From assembly GCF_028743495.1 (NCBI RefSeq), contig NZ_CP117968.1: 64,000 bases of DNA; one strand, written 5' to 3'. Position 1 is the stretch's first letter, and the number at the start of each line of letters is the position of its first letter. The position numbers and the translations under genes were made by a program. The notes under the pieces were generated by a model that had not been told where the DNA came from, ran no database searches, and saw nothing but the letters and a program-made list of their open reading frames with translations. Source of the stretch: Allobacillus halotolerans. Its GTDB lineage: Bacteria > Bacillota > Bacilli > Bacillales > Alkalibacillaceae. Of this stretch, positions 16,800-25,118 are shown piece by piece.

Positions 16800-17693
16800 A
16801 TGTTATTTAAAAACGTTAGTGAATTGATTCAGGCAGCCGAAGAAAATAATATCCCTATTGCTGAAGTAATGATTCGACAAGAAGTTGAAGAAACCGGAAA
16901 ACCACGGGAAGAAATTTTTGCAGAGATGGGACGTAACCTGGACATCATGGAAAAATCCGTTGAAGATGGATTAAATGGTGTGCAATCGACCTCTGGCTTA
17001 ACAGGTGGCGACGCTGTACTACTGAAAAATTATATGGAAAAAGGCAATACATTATCTGGTGAATTAGTACTCGATGTCATTAGTAAAGCCGTTGCAACGA
17101 ATGAAGTGAATGCAGCGATGGGCACGATTTGTGCAACACCTACCGCTGGAAGTGCGGGATGTGTTCCGGGTGTGTTATTTGGTTTGAAACCAAGACTGAA
17201 TCCAACGCGAAAGCAAATGATTAACTTTTTATTCACAGCGGGAGCTTTTGGCCAAGTGATTGCTAATAATGCGATGATCTCCGGTGCAGCAGGTGGATGT
17301 CAGGCAGAGGTCGGATCAGCAGCGGGGATGGCAAGTGCAGCTGCCGTCGAAATGGCAGGCGGAAGTCCTCAGCAATCAGCTGAAGCAATGGCGATGACAC
17401 TTAAGAACATGCTCGGCCTTGTTTGTGATCCTGTTGCAGGGCTAGTAGAAGTACCTTGTGTGAAACGGAATGCGATGGGATCTTCCCAAGCCATCGTTTC
17501 AGCAGATATGTCTTTAGCAGGTGTAACGAGCCGTATTCCGTGTGATGAGGTCATCGGAGCAATGTTTAGAATCGGAAAATCAATGCCATCGACACTTCGC
17601 GAAACGGGTGAAGGCGGTCTTGCGGCAACACCAACAGGAAGAGCACTTGCAGCGAAAGTTTTCGGTCCAGCTGCAGCATCGAAAGAAGGGTAA
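16800..17693 (+). CDS. sdaAA: L-serine dehydratase, alpha subunit
   Basis: This catalytic subunit of 297 residues carries the [4Fe-4S] cluster used as a Lewis acid in serine dehydration. Cysteines expected for the cluster appear in CATPTAGSAGCVPG, VCDPVAGLVEVPC and nearby. The glycine/alanine-rich active-site text MISGAAGGCQAEVGSA is also present. AAGGGGGAGGG precedes the ATG. The stop is 3 bases before the recG start codon. Confidence 0.95.
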   Translation: MLFKNVSELIQAAEENNIPIAEVMIRQEVEETGKPREEIFAEMGRNLDIMEKSVEDGLNGVQSTSGLTGGDAVLLKNYMEKGNTLSGELVLDVISKAVATNEVNAAMGTICATPTAGSAGCVPGVLFGLKPRLNPTRKQMINFLFTAGAFGQVIANNAMISGAAGGCQAEVGSAAGMASAAAVEMAGGSPQQSAEAMAMTLKNMLGLVCDPVAGLVEVPCVKRNAMGSSQAIVSADMSLAGVTSRIPCDEVIGAMFRIGKSMPSTLRETGEGGLAATPTGRALAAKVFGPAAASKEG

Positions 17694-17696
17694 TAA

Positions 17697-19727
17697 GTGA
17701 TTGAGGAACCAGTAACCAATATACCAAGCATCGGAGATAAAACAGCCGAACAACTACAACAGATGAACATTGAAAAAGTGGGGGATCTACTCTTCCACTT
17801 TCCTTTTCGTTATGATTTTCATGAACTGAAACCACTCACAGAAATTGCACACGATGAAGTTGCTACCATCCAAGGAATCGTCGCATCACAACCATATGTG
17901 CAATTTTATGGACGGAAAAAGTCTAGATTAACGTGCACACTTACGATTGGTCATGTTGCAGTAAAAGCGGTTTTTTTCAATCAGAATTTCTTGAAAGATA
18001 AACTCATTCCAGGTGAACAAGTTACCTTAACAGGAAAATGGGATGAACGAAGACTGCAAATAACGGTACATAAGTATCATCCAAAAGGTTTTGAAGACCA
18101 AACGATTCAGCCTGTTTATTCGACAAAAGGAAATATTACGACGAACCAACTAAAAAAGTGGATCTCTTATTCATTGAAGGCTTCGCTTTCTGAAGTCGAA
18201 GAATTACTGCCAGATCAGTATTTAAAGGAATATAAAATACCCGGAAGACAGCAAGCGATCCGTGAAATTCATCAGCCGAGTTCTAAAGTAGGTTTGAAGC
18301 ACGCTCGCCGACGTTGGATTTATGAGGAATTATTATTGTTTCAACTGAAAATGCAGTGGATTCGAAAAGAAAACAAAAAACGGATGGAAGGGCTCGTCAA
18401 AAAATATGACGAGAATCAATTAGACAAATTCATTCAATCCCTGCCATTTCAGCTAACGAATAGTCAACAACGTGTGTTGGACGAGATTTTAACCGATTTG
18501 AAAAGTGAATCACGGATGAGCCGATTGCTTCAAGGCGACGTTGGTTCCGGAAAGACGATTATTGCTGCAATTGCTTTGTATGCAACAGCGTTATCCGGTC
18601 AGCAAGGAGCATTGATGGTCCCAACAGAAATTTTGGCTGAACAACACGCAGAATCTTTACAGTCTTTACTCGGTGACCATTTATCAATCGAGTTATTAAC
18701 CGGTTCAATTAAAGGTAAAAAACGACGCGAAAAATTAGAGCGATTACAAAGTGGAGAGATTGATTTATTGATTGGGACACATGCGCTAATCCAAGATGAT
18801 ACTGTGTTTGATCAATTGGGCTTAATTATTATTGACGAGCAGCATCGTTTTGGTGTGGAGCAGCGTAAAACATTGCGAGATAAAGGTGTTACACCGGATG
18901 TTTTATTCATGACAGCCACACCAATTCCTCGCACACTATCGATTACTGCACTTGGTGATATGGATGTATCGACGATTGATGAGATGCCATCCGGAAGAAT
19001 TCCGATTGAAACGTATTGGGTAAAGGAAAATATGCTAGAACGTATTTTGGCTTTTATGTTGAAAGAAATCCAAGATGGCCACCAAGCCTATGTCATTTGT
19101 CCACTCATTGAAGAATCTGAACAACTAGACTTATCGAATGCGATTGAAGTTTATGAGCAATTGCAAGCATGGATGCCTGATTCGGTAAAAGTTGGACTCA
19201 TGCACGGAAGACTTCATCCCGATGAAAAGGAAGAAGTGATGCGAGCTTACGCGGAAAATGAAACTCAAGTGCTCGTATCAACCACTGTCGTTGAGGTTGG
19301 TGTCAATGTGCCGAATGCGACCATGATGTTGATTTATGGCGCTGAGCGATTCGGATTAGCACAATTACACCAGCTAAGAGGACGCGTTGGTCGGGGGAGC
19401 AGCAAAAGTTATTGCATCCTGATGGCTGACCCGAAAACAGAACAAGGTAGAGAACGAATGAGCGTGATGACAGAGACGACTGACGGATTCGAGTTATCAG
19501 AACACGACTTGAAGTTACGTGGACCAGGAGATTTCTTTGGCAAAAAACAAAGCGGTTTGCCCGAATTCAAAGTTGCAGATTTGACGGAGGATTTCCGGGC
19601 GTTGGAAGTTGCACGAAAGGACGCTGTCCGAATTATTCAAGATAATTTGATCGAAGAACCTGAATACCGTGTATTGAAAGAAATGATTCTCTCAGATCCA
19701 CTAATTCAAGAGAGGATTTTTGATTAA
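17697..19727 (+). CDS. recG: ATP-dependent DNA helicase RecG
   Basis: This 676-residue branch-migrating helicase rescues stalled replication forks and processes recombination junctions. The N-terminal wedge (OB-fold) domain spans about 1-180. The helicase core follows, with Walker A GDVGSGKTI near 279, the DEQH box (IIDEQHRFGVEQR) near 379, TATPIPRT near 403, VVEVGVNVPNA and QLRGRVGRG. Length matches the family. It starts with GTG right after sdaAA, so expression is probably coupled. The MITE-like copy 2 lies immediately downstream. Confidence 0.96.
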   Translation: MIEEPVTNIPSIGDKTAEQLQQMNIEKVGDLLFHFPFRYDFHELKPLTEIAHDEVATIQGIVASQPYVQFYGRKKSRLTCTLTIGHVAVKAVFFNQNFLKDKLIPGEQVTLTGKWDERRLQITVHKYHPKGFEDQTIQPVYSTKGNITTNQLKKWISYSLKASLSEVEELLPDQYLKEYKIPGRQQAIREIHQPSSKVGLKHARRRWIYEELLLFQLKMQWIRKENKKRMEGLVKKYDENQLDKFIQSLPFQLTNSQQRVLDEILTDLKSESRMSRLLQGDVGSGKTIIAAIALYATALSGQQGALMVPTEILAEQHAESLQSLLGDHLSIELLTGSIKGKKRREKLERLQSGEIDLLIGTHALIQDDTVFDQLGLIIIDEQHRFGVEQRKTLRDKGVTPDVLFMTATPIPRTLSITALGDMDVSTIDEMPSGRIPIETYWVKENMLERILAFMLKEIQDGHQAYVICPLIEESEQLDLSNAIEVYEQLQAWMPDSVKVGLMHGRLHPDEKEEVMRAYAENETQVLVSTTVVEVGVNVPNATMMLIYGAERFGLAQLHQLRGRVGRGSSKSYCILMADPKTEQGRERMSVMTETTDGFELSEHDLKLRGPGDFFGKKQSGLPEFKVADLTEDFRALEVARKDAVRIIQDNLIEEPEYRVLKEMILSDPLIQERIFD

Positions 19728-19743
19728 TTGATTTATAGAATGA

Positions 19744-20091
19744 CGGCTGGAACAAATCAAAGTTATGAACTCAGAATCACGAATACCAATCTAACTTAGC
19801 GTAGGAAATATACGGAGACTTCTGCGGTCAACTAAATGCGGCCACGTCCTGTGGCCAACGTTGACACTAGCCCGTCCTGGGCGTCGGGAGGAAAAGCCTA
19901 GGTGAGACCCCGCAGTGCGAAGCACGAGGAGGCTCAACAGCTGCCCGCGATATAGAAGACACTGCGATTTATCGCAGATGTCGCCTTATGCCCTGTGGGT
20001 AAAAGCGGAGTATATTTCCGAAGCGGTTATTTCCGACACGCTAATTTAGAATGTTCGTATCTGAGTCAACTTAAGAGATTTTGTCCCAGCC
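19744..20091. mobile_element. MITE-like repeat element, copy 2 (type A, inverted)
   Basis: This ~348-bp non-coding element is an inverted copy of the one at 10893-11305. The outer arms are the counterparts of copy 1 (CGGCTGGAACAAATC at the left, GATTTTGTCCCAGCC at the right). The core GAAGACACTGCGATTTATCG plus CAGATGTCGCCTTATGCCC is identical to that of copy 1 in reverse complement. It fills most of the 519-base gap between recG and fapR. Hence the two copies flank a 9-kb segment in opposite orientation. Confidence 0.85.
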
Positions 20092-20175
20092 ATTTTTATT
20101 TCATCATTCATTTTTATCTTGTTTAACGGACAAGTTCATAAAATGGAGTGAGTCACAGAATTGCTTAAAAAATCA

Positions 20176-20204
20176 TTGCAACAATGAGTTCTGTATTATA
20201 TATT
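20176..20204 (+). promoter_or_regulatory. Sigma-A promoter of the fapR operon
   Basis: TTGCAA (20176-20181) and TATATT (20199-20204) are separated by 17 bases, placing the transcription start on the adjacent FapR operator. Confidence 0.65.
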
Positions 20205-20208
20205 ACTA

Positions 20209-20225
20209 TTAGGACCTAGTCATAA
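20209..20225 (+). promoter_or_regulatory. Candidate FapR operator
   Basis: TTAGGACCTAGTCATAA matches 14 of 17 positions of the FapR box as I remember it (TTAGTACCTRDTACTAA). It overlaps the expected start site just past the -10 box. This is the position expected for autorepression of fapR-plsX-fabD-fabG relieved by malonyl-CoA. Confidence 0.6.
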
Positions 20226-20246
20226 TACTGGACGGTGGAGCATCAA

Positions 20247-20804
20247 ATGAAATTAAAAAAGAAAGATCGACAAGAACAATTAAATCAAGCTATTGAACAG
20301 ACCCCGTTTATTACGGATGAAGAGTTAGCGGAACAATTTCAGGTCAGCATTCAAACGATTCGGTTAGACCGTATGGAGCTGGGAATCCCTGAAGTAAGAA
20401 AAAGAATTGAATCTGTTGCTCAGGAAAATTGGGATGAAACATTAAAAGCACTTCCCGCAGATGAGGTAATTGGTGAAGTGATTGATCTTGAATTAGATCA
20501 GTCCGCAATCTCCATTTTAGATATCCAAGCGGAGCATGTTTTTTCAAGAAACCATATTGCCCGTGGACACCATTTATTCGCACAGGCTAACTCGTTATGT
20601 GTAGCCGTGATTGATGATGAATTAGCATTGACTGTCAATGCTTCCATCCAATTTAAACGTTCTGTCCGTTTAAATGAGCGGGTTGTCGCAAAAGCAAAAG
20701 TAATCCATACCGATAAAAAAAGAACTACCGTTGAAGTGAATAGCCATGTTGAAAAAGAACTTGTATTTTCGGGGACATTCGAAATGTATCGCTCAACGGA
20801 TTGA
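20247..20804 (+). CDS. fapR: Fatty acid and phospholipid biosynthesis regulator FapR
   Basis: This 185-residue repressor binds malonyl-CoA as the inducing ligand and controls membrane lipid genes. An N-terminal DeoR-like helix-turn-helix (TDEELAEQFQVSIQTIRLDR, about 24-43) is followed by a hot-dog fold domain with HVFSRNHIARGHHLFAQANS and VEVNSHVEKELVFSG. The ATG at 20247 is preferred over an in-frame GTG at 20235: it has GGTGGAG at the right distance, and the resulting N-terminus MKLKKKDRQEQL fits the family. It heads the operon plsX-fabD-fabG-acpP. Confidence 0.95.
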   Translation: MKLKKKDRQEQLNQAIEQTPFITDEELAEQFQVSIQTIRLDRMELGIPEVRKRIESVAQENWDETLKALPADEVIGEVIDLELDQSAISILDIQAEHVFSRNHIARGHHLFAQANSLCVAVIDDELALTVNASIQFKRSVRLNERVVAKAKVIHTDKKRTTVEVNSHVEKELVFSGTFEMYRSTD

Positions 20805-20821
20805 TAAAGGAGTATTAGCTG

Positions 20822-21832
20822 ATGAAAATTGCAATTGATGCAATGGGTGGCGACAATGCACCTGAAGCGGTCGTCAAAGGAAGTTTATTAGCAGTCAAAG
20901 AGTACGAAGAACTTGAAATCACGTTGTATGGTGATGAAAACCAGATTAAGCCCTTTATGAATGAGTCACATGAACGAATTTCCATCGTTCATACCGATGA
21001 AAAAATCGAAAGCACAGATGAACCGGTGCGAGCAGTTCGTCGCAAAAAGAATGCTTCGATGGTTTTAATGGCTGAAGCAGTTAAAGAAGGACAAGCAGAT
21101 GCTTGTATCTCAGCTGGAAATACTGGAGCCCTCATGAGTGCAGGGTTGTTTAAGGTTGGCCGAATCAAAGGGATTGAACGACCTGCATTGAGCCCGACAT
21201 TACCAACCGTTAATGGCGGAGGATTTTTATTCCTGGATGTCGGAGCCAACGTCGATGCGAAACCAAATCATTTGCTGCAATACGGAATAATGGGATCCAT
21301 TTATGCCAAAAAAATTCGTGGCATCGATCAACCGCGCGTAGGTTTATTGAATGTCGGGACTGAAGAACAAAAAGGATCGGAATTAACGAAGAAAGCATTT
21401 GAACTTTTACAGCAAGCGGACTTGAATTTCATTGGAAATGTTGAGGCGCGCGATCTGCTTGATGGTGTGGCGGACGTCGTTGTAACGGACGGTTTTTCTG
21501 GGAACGTTGTCTTGAAAACCGTTGAAGGAACAGCTTCTACGTTGTTTTCTATGGTCAAAGATGTATTTATGAAAAGTACGAAAACAAAGATTGCAGCCGC
21601 TATGGTCAAGACGGATCTAAAAGGATTGAAAGATCGACTGGATTACTCAGAATATGGTGGAGCAGGTTTATTTGGACTTGCAGCGCCAGTCATTAAGGCA
21701 CATGGATCATCAAACGATCGGGCGATTTTTAATGCAATCAGACAGACACGTCAGCTAGTCGATGAGCAGGTGATTGACGCGATTACTCAAGAAGTGAAAA
21801 AACTGCAAACTGAGGAGGGGTCGGATGAGTAA
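20822..21832 (+). CDS. plsX: Phosphate acyltransferase PlsX
   Basis: PlsX converts acyl-ACP to acyl-phosphate for phosphatidic acid synthesis at the membrane. The 336-residue protein begins with the family hallmark MKIAIDAMGGDNAPEAVVKG and has CISAGNTGALMSAGLF, FLDVGANVDAKPNHL and VVTDGFSGNVVLKT. AAAGGAGTATTAGCTG gives a good ribosome binding site. Its end overlaps fabD by 8 bases. FapR control is expected. Confidence 0.96.
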   Translation: MKIAIDAMGGDNAPEAVVKGSLLAVKEYEELEITLYGDENQIKPFMNESHERISIVHTDEKIESTDEPVRAVRRKKNASMVLMAEAVKEGQADACISAGNTGALMSAGLFKVGRIKGIERPALSPTLPTVNGGGFLFLDVGANVDAKPNHLLQYGIMGSIYAKKIRGIDQPRVGLLNVGTEEQKGSELTKKAFELLQQADLNFIGNVEARDLLDGVADVVVTDGFSGNVVLKTVEGTASTLFSMVKDVFMKSTKTKIAAAMVKTDLKGLKDRLDYSEYGGAGLFGLAAPVIKAHGSSNDRAIFNAIRQTRQLVDEQVIDAITQEVKKLQTEEGSDE

Positions 21833-22769
21833 ATTGGCATTTCTTTTTCCCGGACAAGGGTCACAAACGGTCGGAATGGGAAAAAGTTTCTTTGATCAAA
21901 ATCAAGAAGTGAAAGATGCATTTCAACGAGCAGATGATGTACTTGGCTATTCTTTAAGTGATTTAATGTTGAACGGTCCTGATGAAACGTTGACAAAGAC
22001 GGAAAATGCTCAACCAGCTTTATTATTGATCAGTGCAGTGATTAATGATCAGTTGAAGCAAAAAGGTGTTGAGCCAGCGTTAGTGGCTGGTCACAGTTTA
22101 GGAGAATACAGTGCATTATATGCTGCAGGTGTTTTAAGCTTGGAAGACGCCATTAAAGTCGTCCATGAACGCGGTAAATTAATGGAAAAGGCTGTACCTT
22201 CTGGAGAAGGCACGATGGCAGCTGTGCTGGGGATGAAGGATGAAGAGATTCGCCAAGTAACCGATGCAGTTACGGAAGCGGGTGACGTTGTCAACATCGC
22301 GAACTATAATTGCCCTGGTCAAATTGTGATCTCTGGTAGTGTAGCTGGAGTTGAAAAAGCGAGTGAGCAATTGAAAGAGAACGGTGCAAAACGAGTATTG
22401 CCATTGAATGTAAGCGGACCTTTCCATTCAGCGTTAATGAAACCAGCCAGCATTGAATTTCAAGCTGTGTTGGATTCAGTAAACTTCCAAGAAGCCAATA
22501 TTCCAGTTTATGCGAACGTTCACGCAAAGCCAGTTACAACAAGTGATGAGATTAAGCAATTATTGATTGAACAACTTTACTCTCCAGTTCAATTTTCACA
22601 AACTGTCGAAAATATGTTGGAAGAGGATGTAGATGCATTCGTTGAAGTCGGCAGCGGAAAAGTGCTCTCAGGCTTAGTGAAAAAAGTTCATCGTCGTGCA
22701 AAGGTTTTTGCTGTCCAAGACGTAGATACCTTTGATAAATTTCTCGACTGGACGAAGGAGGAAGCGTAA
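21825..22769 (+). CDS. fabD: Malonyl-CoA:ACP transacylase FabD
   Basis: FabD loads malonyl groups onto acyl carrier protein for fatty acid elongation. The 314-residue protein shows LFPGQGSQTVGMG at the start, the nucleophile elbow GHSLGEYSALYAAG (Ser near 90), an arginine/histidine region with NVSGPFHSALM (catalytic His near 200) and VEVGSGKVLSGL. It directly abuts fabG with no gap, indicating tight coupling. Confidence 0.96.
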   Translation: MSKLAFLFPGQGSQTVGMGKSFFDQNQEVKDAFQRADDVLGYSLSDLMLNGPDETLTKTENAQPALLLISAVINDQLKQKGVEPALVAGHSLGEYSALYAAGVLSLEDAIKVVHERGKLMEKAVPSGEGTMAAVLGMKDEEIRQVTDAVTEAGDVVNIANYNCPGQIVISGSVAGVEKASEQLKENGAKRVLPLNVSGPFHSALMKPASIEFQAVLDSVNFQEANIPVYANVHAKPVTTSDEIKQLLIEQLYSPVQFSQTVENMLEEDVDAFVEVGSGKVLSGLVKKVHRRAKVFAVQDVDTFDKFLDWTKEEA

Positions 22770-23510
22770 ATGTTTGAAGGAAAAGCAGCTCTTGTAACCG
22801 GTGCTTCAAGAGGAATTGGTAGAGCAATTGCACTTAATTTAGGTAAAAATGGTGCAAATGTTGTCGTTAACTACTCTGGAAGTAAAGAAAAAGCAGAAGC
22901 CGTAGTCGAAGAAATTAAGTCATTCGGCCAGGAGGCAATCGCTGTTCAAGCGAATGTTGCTGACACTGATGATGTAAAGCGAATGGTAAAAGAAACGATT
23001 GATACGTTCGGAAGTTTAGATATCCTTGTCAATAATGCGGGGATTACACGTGATAATTTACTTATGCGTATGAAAGAGGAAGAGTTCGATCAAGTCATTG
23101 ATACGAATCTAAAAGGTGTATTTAATTGCACGAAAGCCGTCACCCGTCAAATGATGAAGCAACGAGCTGGAAAAATTGTCAATCTTGCTTCCATTGTTGG
23201 TGTGAGCGGAAATCCGGGTCAAGTGAACTATGTTGCCGCCAAAGCAGGTGTGATTGGCATGACAAAATCAGTCGCTAAAGAATTAGCTACTCGGAATGTC
23301 CACGTGAATGCGGTCGCACCGGGTTTTATTTCAACTGAAATGACAGATGAGTTGACCGATGAACAAAAACAAAGCATGTATGACATGATTCCATTAAATC
23401 GACTGGGAGACCCAGAAGACGTGGCTAATGTGGTTAAATTTTTAGCTTCCGAGGAATCAGATTATATGACTGGCCAAACAATTCATGTTGATGGTGGTAT
23501 GGTTATGTAG
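22770..23510 (+). CDS. fabG: 3-oxoacyl-ACP reductase FabG
   Basis: This 246-residue NADPH-dependent short-chain dehydrogenase reduces the beta-keto group in each elongation round. The cofactor loop TGASRGIGRAIA, NNAGITRD, the catalytic serine in NLASIVGVSG, YVAAKAG (Tyr-Lys pair) and the C-terminal GQTIHVDGGMVM are all intact. GAAGGAGGAAGCGTAA lies just before the ATG inside the end of fabD. The acpP gene follows after 46 bases. Confidence 0.96.
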   Translation: MFEGKAALVTGASRGIGRAIALNLGKNGANVVVNYSGSKEKAEAVVEEIKSFGQEAIAVQANVADTDDVKRMVKETIDTFGSLDILVNNAGITRDNLLMRMKEEEFDQVIDTNLKGVFNCTKAVTRQMMKQRAGKIVNLASIVGVSGNPGQVNYVAAKAGVIGMTKSVAKELATRNVHVNAVAPGFISTEMTDELTDEQKQSMYDMIPLNRLGDPEDVANVVKFLASEESDYMTGQTIHVDGGMVM

Positions 23511-23556
23511 TTATATGTTTTAATAAACATGCAACCTTTGAAGGGAGGTGACGTGA

Positions 23557-23790
23557 ATGGCAGACGTATTTGATCGTATAAAGAATATTATCGTTGAACG
23601 ATTGGATGTTGATGAAAGCAAAGTTACAGAAAATGCTTCATTTAAAGACGACCTTGAAGCAGATTCTTTAGATGTTGTTGAATTAATCATGGAATTAGAA
23701 GATGAATTTGATTTGGAAATTGCAGATGAAGATGCAGAGAAAATTGAAACCGTTGGTGATGCTGTTAACTACATAAACAGCAACCAATAA
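23557..23790 (+). CDS. acpP: Acyl carrier protein
   Basis: This 77-residue acidic carrier holds growing acyl chains on a phosphopantetheine arm. The attachment serine is S37 in the motif EADSLDVVELIM. A very strong AGGGAGGTGACGTG precedes the ATG, in keeping with high expression. A terminator-like hairpin follows directly, and rnc has its own candidate promoter. Confidence 0.96.
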   Translation: MADVFDRIKNIIVERLDVDESKVTENASFKDDLEADSLDVVELIMELEDEFDLEIADEDAEKIETVGDAVNYINSNQ

Positions 23791-23793
23791 TAA

Positions 23794-23838
23794 AACTGCT
23801 GGCCCCTAACTACTTGGAAAGGGGTCAGTTATTTCTTT
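23794..23838 (+). terminator. Terminator after acpP
   Basis: AACTGCTGGCCCCT (23794-23807) pairs imperfectly with AGGGGTCAGTT (23820-23830). A T-rich tail (ATTTCTTTT) follows. Confidence 0.7.
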
Positions 23839-23857
23839 TGAGAGCAGGACGTTCCTT

Positions 23858-23885
23858 TTGTCTCCTAGCACGATTTCGTTATACA
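23858..23885 (+). promoter_or_regulatory. Candidate sigma-A promoter for rnc
   Basis: TTGTCT (23858-23863) and TATACA (23880-23885) are 16 bases apart, about 40 bases before the chosen rnc start. Confidence 0.5.
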
Positions 23886-23926
23886 ATACAGTAAGATTAA
23901 CTTTCAATTTAGAAAAGGTGAGTCAA

Positions 23927-24616
23927 GTGGACCTCCAATCATTTCAAGAAAAATACAACGTTACATTTAAGAATGAGCAATTACTCAAACAAGCATTTAC
24001 ACACACATCGTATGCGAATGAGCATCGAAAAAGTCAAATCAAAGATAATGAGCGCCTTGAATTCCTCGGCGATGCTGTATTGGAACTAGCTGTTTCTCAG
24101 TATCTGTACCGTGGGTATCCATTAATGAGTGAGGGAGAACTGACGAAGCTTCGTGCCAATATCGTTTGTGAGCCTTCTCTCCATAAGTTTTCCGTTCAGT
24201 TAGGAATGGATCAACTGGTGTATATCGGAAAAGGCGAAGAAGCGACAGGTGGCAGAAGTCGTCCTGCACTATTGGCGGATGTCTTCGAAGCATTCATCGG
24301 CGCATTATATTTAGACCAAAATTTTGATGCCACACTCAATTTTTTGAAGTCGAATGTATTTCCGCGAATTGAAGTGGGTGCTTTTTCGCATGCGATGGAT
24401 TACAAAAGTTCTTTACAAGAATTTGTTCAGAAACAAGGCCAACAAGTCAGTTACCAAATCGTCAATGAAATTGGACCTGATCATGATCGGCAATTCGTTG
24501 CCGCTTGTTTTATAGAGGACCGTCATTGTGGTGAAGGTAAAGGCCGCTCAAAAAAAGAGGCTGAGCAACGTGCGGCTGAACGTTGTTTAACTGCACTGAA
24601 GCAACCAGAACAGTGA
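23927..24616 (+). CDS. rnc: Ribonuclease III
   Basis: This double-strand-specific endonuclease processes rRNA and structured RNAs. The catalytic domain has the signature ERLEFLGDAVLELAVS and a second acidic site in LLADVFEAFIGALYLD. A C-terminal dsRNA-binding domain (about 155-225) ends with GRSKKEAEQRAAERCL. The frame is open upstream to 23858. The GTG at 23927 is preferred because AAAGGTGA lies 5-6 bases upstream, giving 229 residues; a GTG at 23918 is also possible. Confidence 0.93.
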   Translation: MDLQSFQEKYNVTFKNEQLLKQAFTHTSYANEHRKSQIKDNERLEFLGDAVLELAVSQYLYRGYPLMSEGELTKLRANIVCEPSLHKFSVQLGMDQLVYIGKGEEATGGRSRPALLADVFEAFIGALYLDQNFDATLNFLKSNVFPRIEVGAFSHAMDYKSSLQEFVQKQGQQVSYQIVNEIGPDHDRQFVAACFIEDRHCGEGKGRSKKEAEQRAAERCLTALKQPEQ

Positions 24617-24620
24617 ATTG

Positions 24621-24667
24621 AAAATAAACTCCATTCCCAATATGGATAAGGGAATGGAGTTTATTTT
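24621..24667. terminator. Strong bidirectional terminator after rnc
   Basis: A perfect 18-bp inverted repeat begins AAAATAAACTCCATTCCC and has an 11-base loop, with A/T runs at both ends. It stops rnc transcription and can also serve the minus-strand gene at 24783. The rest of the gap up to 24782 holds nothing I can assign. Confidence 0.85.
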
Positions 24668-24782
24668 GTGAAATAACGATTTGGAAATTCTCAACACCCG
24701 AACGAAGCAATTCCACCTCGAAAGGACGTCGAAAGGGTGTCTCAATGGAGAAGACATCCGCATGATAAATATCTCAATGAAG

Positions 24783-25007
24783 TTAGTTCTTCCGAAATTT
24801 TTTTAATTCATCAATGATTGCATGAATTTCTGGAACACTCACTTGGCCTTTTGCCTTCACCATGTCGTAAAGGTCCTTAATATCTTGATAGTTTGATAGG
24901 TCAAAGTTGTCAGGTTTAACGACTGATCGGTTAATGATCTGAAGCTCTTCAGCTAGATCGTTAATGATAAATTCCAGATTTTCTTCTGTTGGTTCGTTCA
25001 AATTCAT
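24783..25007 (-). CDS. UPF0435 family protein (YfkK-like)
   Basis: This small protein of about 74 residues matches the uncharacterised UPF0435/DUF1128 family of Bacillales (B. subtilis YfkK) by the pattern NLEFIINDLAEELQIINRSV, KPDNFDL, YDMVKAKGQVSVPEI and HAIIDELKKFRKN. It is acidic, helical and without signal peptide or membrane segment. The ATG at 25007 follows AGAGGTGAATACA; a GTG three codons earlier overlaps that site. It is inserted on the minus strand between rnc and smc, which are usually adjacent. Function is unknown. Confidence 0.75.
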   Translation of the reverse strand: MNLNEPTEENLEFIINDLAEELQIINRSVVKPDNFDLSNYQDIKDLYDMVKAKGQVSVPEIHAIIDELKKFRKN

Positions 25008-25118
25008 TGTATTCACCTCTTTAGCTTCTGAAGTCGACTTTTTGTAGCCTAGTATTTATGATAAAATAAATAGGTTGAAATGTTAAGTGAGTTCGTGAAA
25101 ATGAGTAGGTGTATACAT

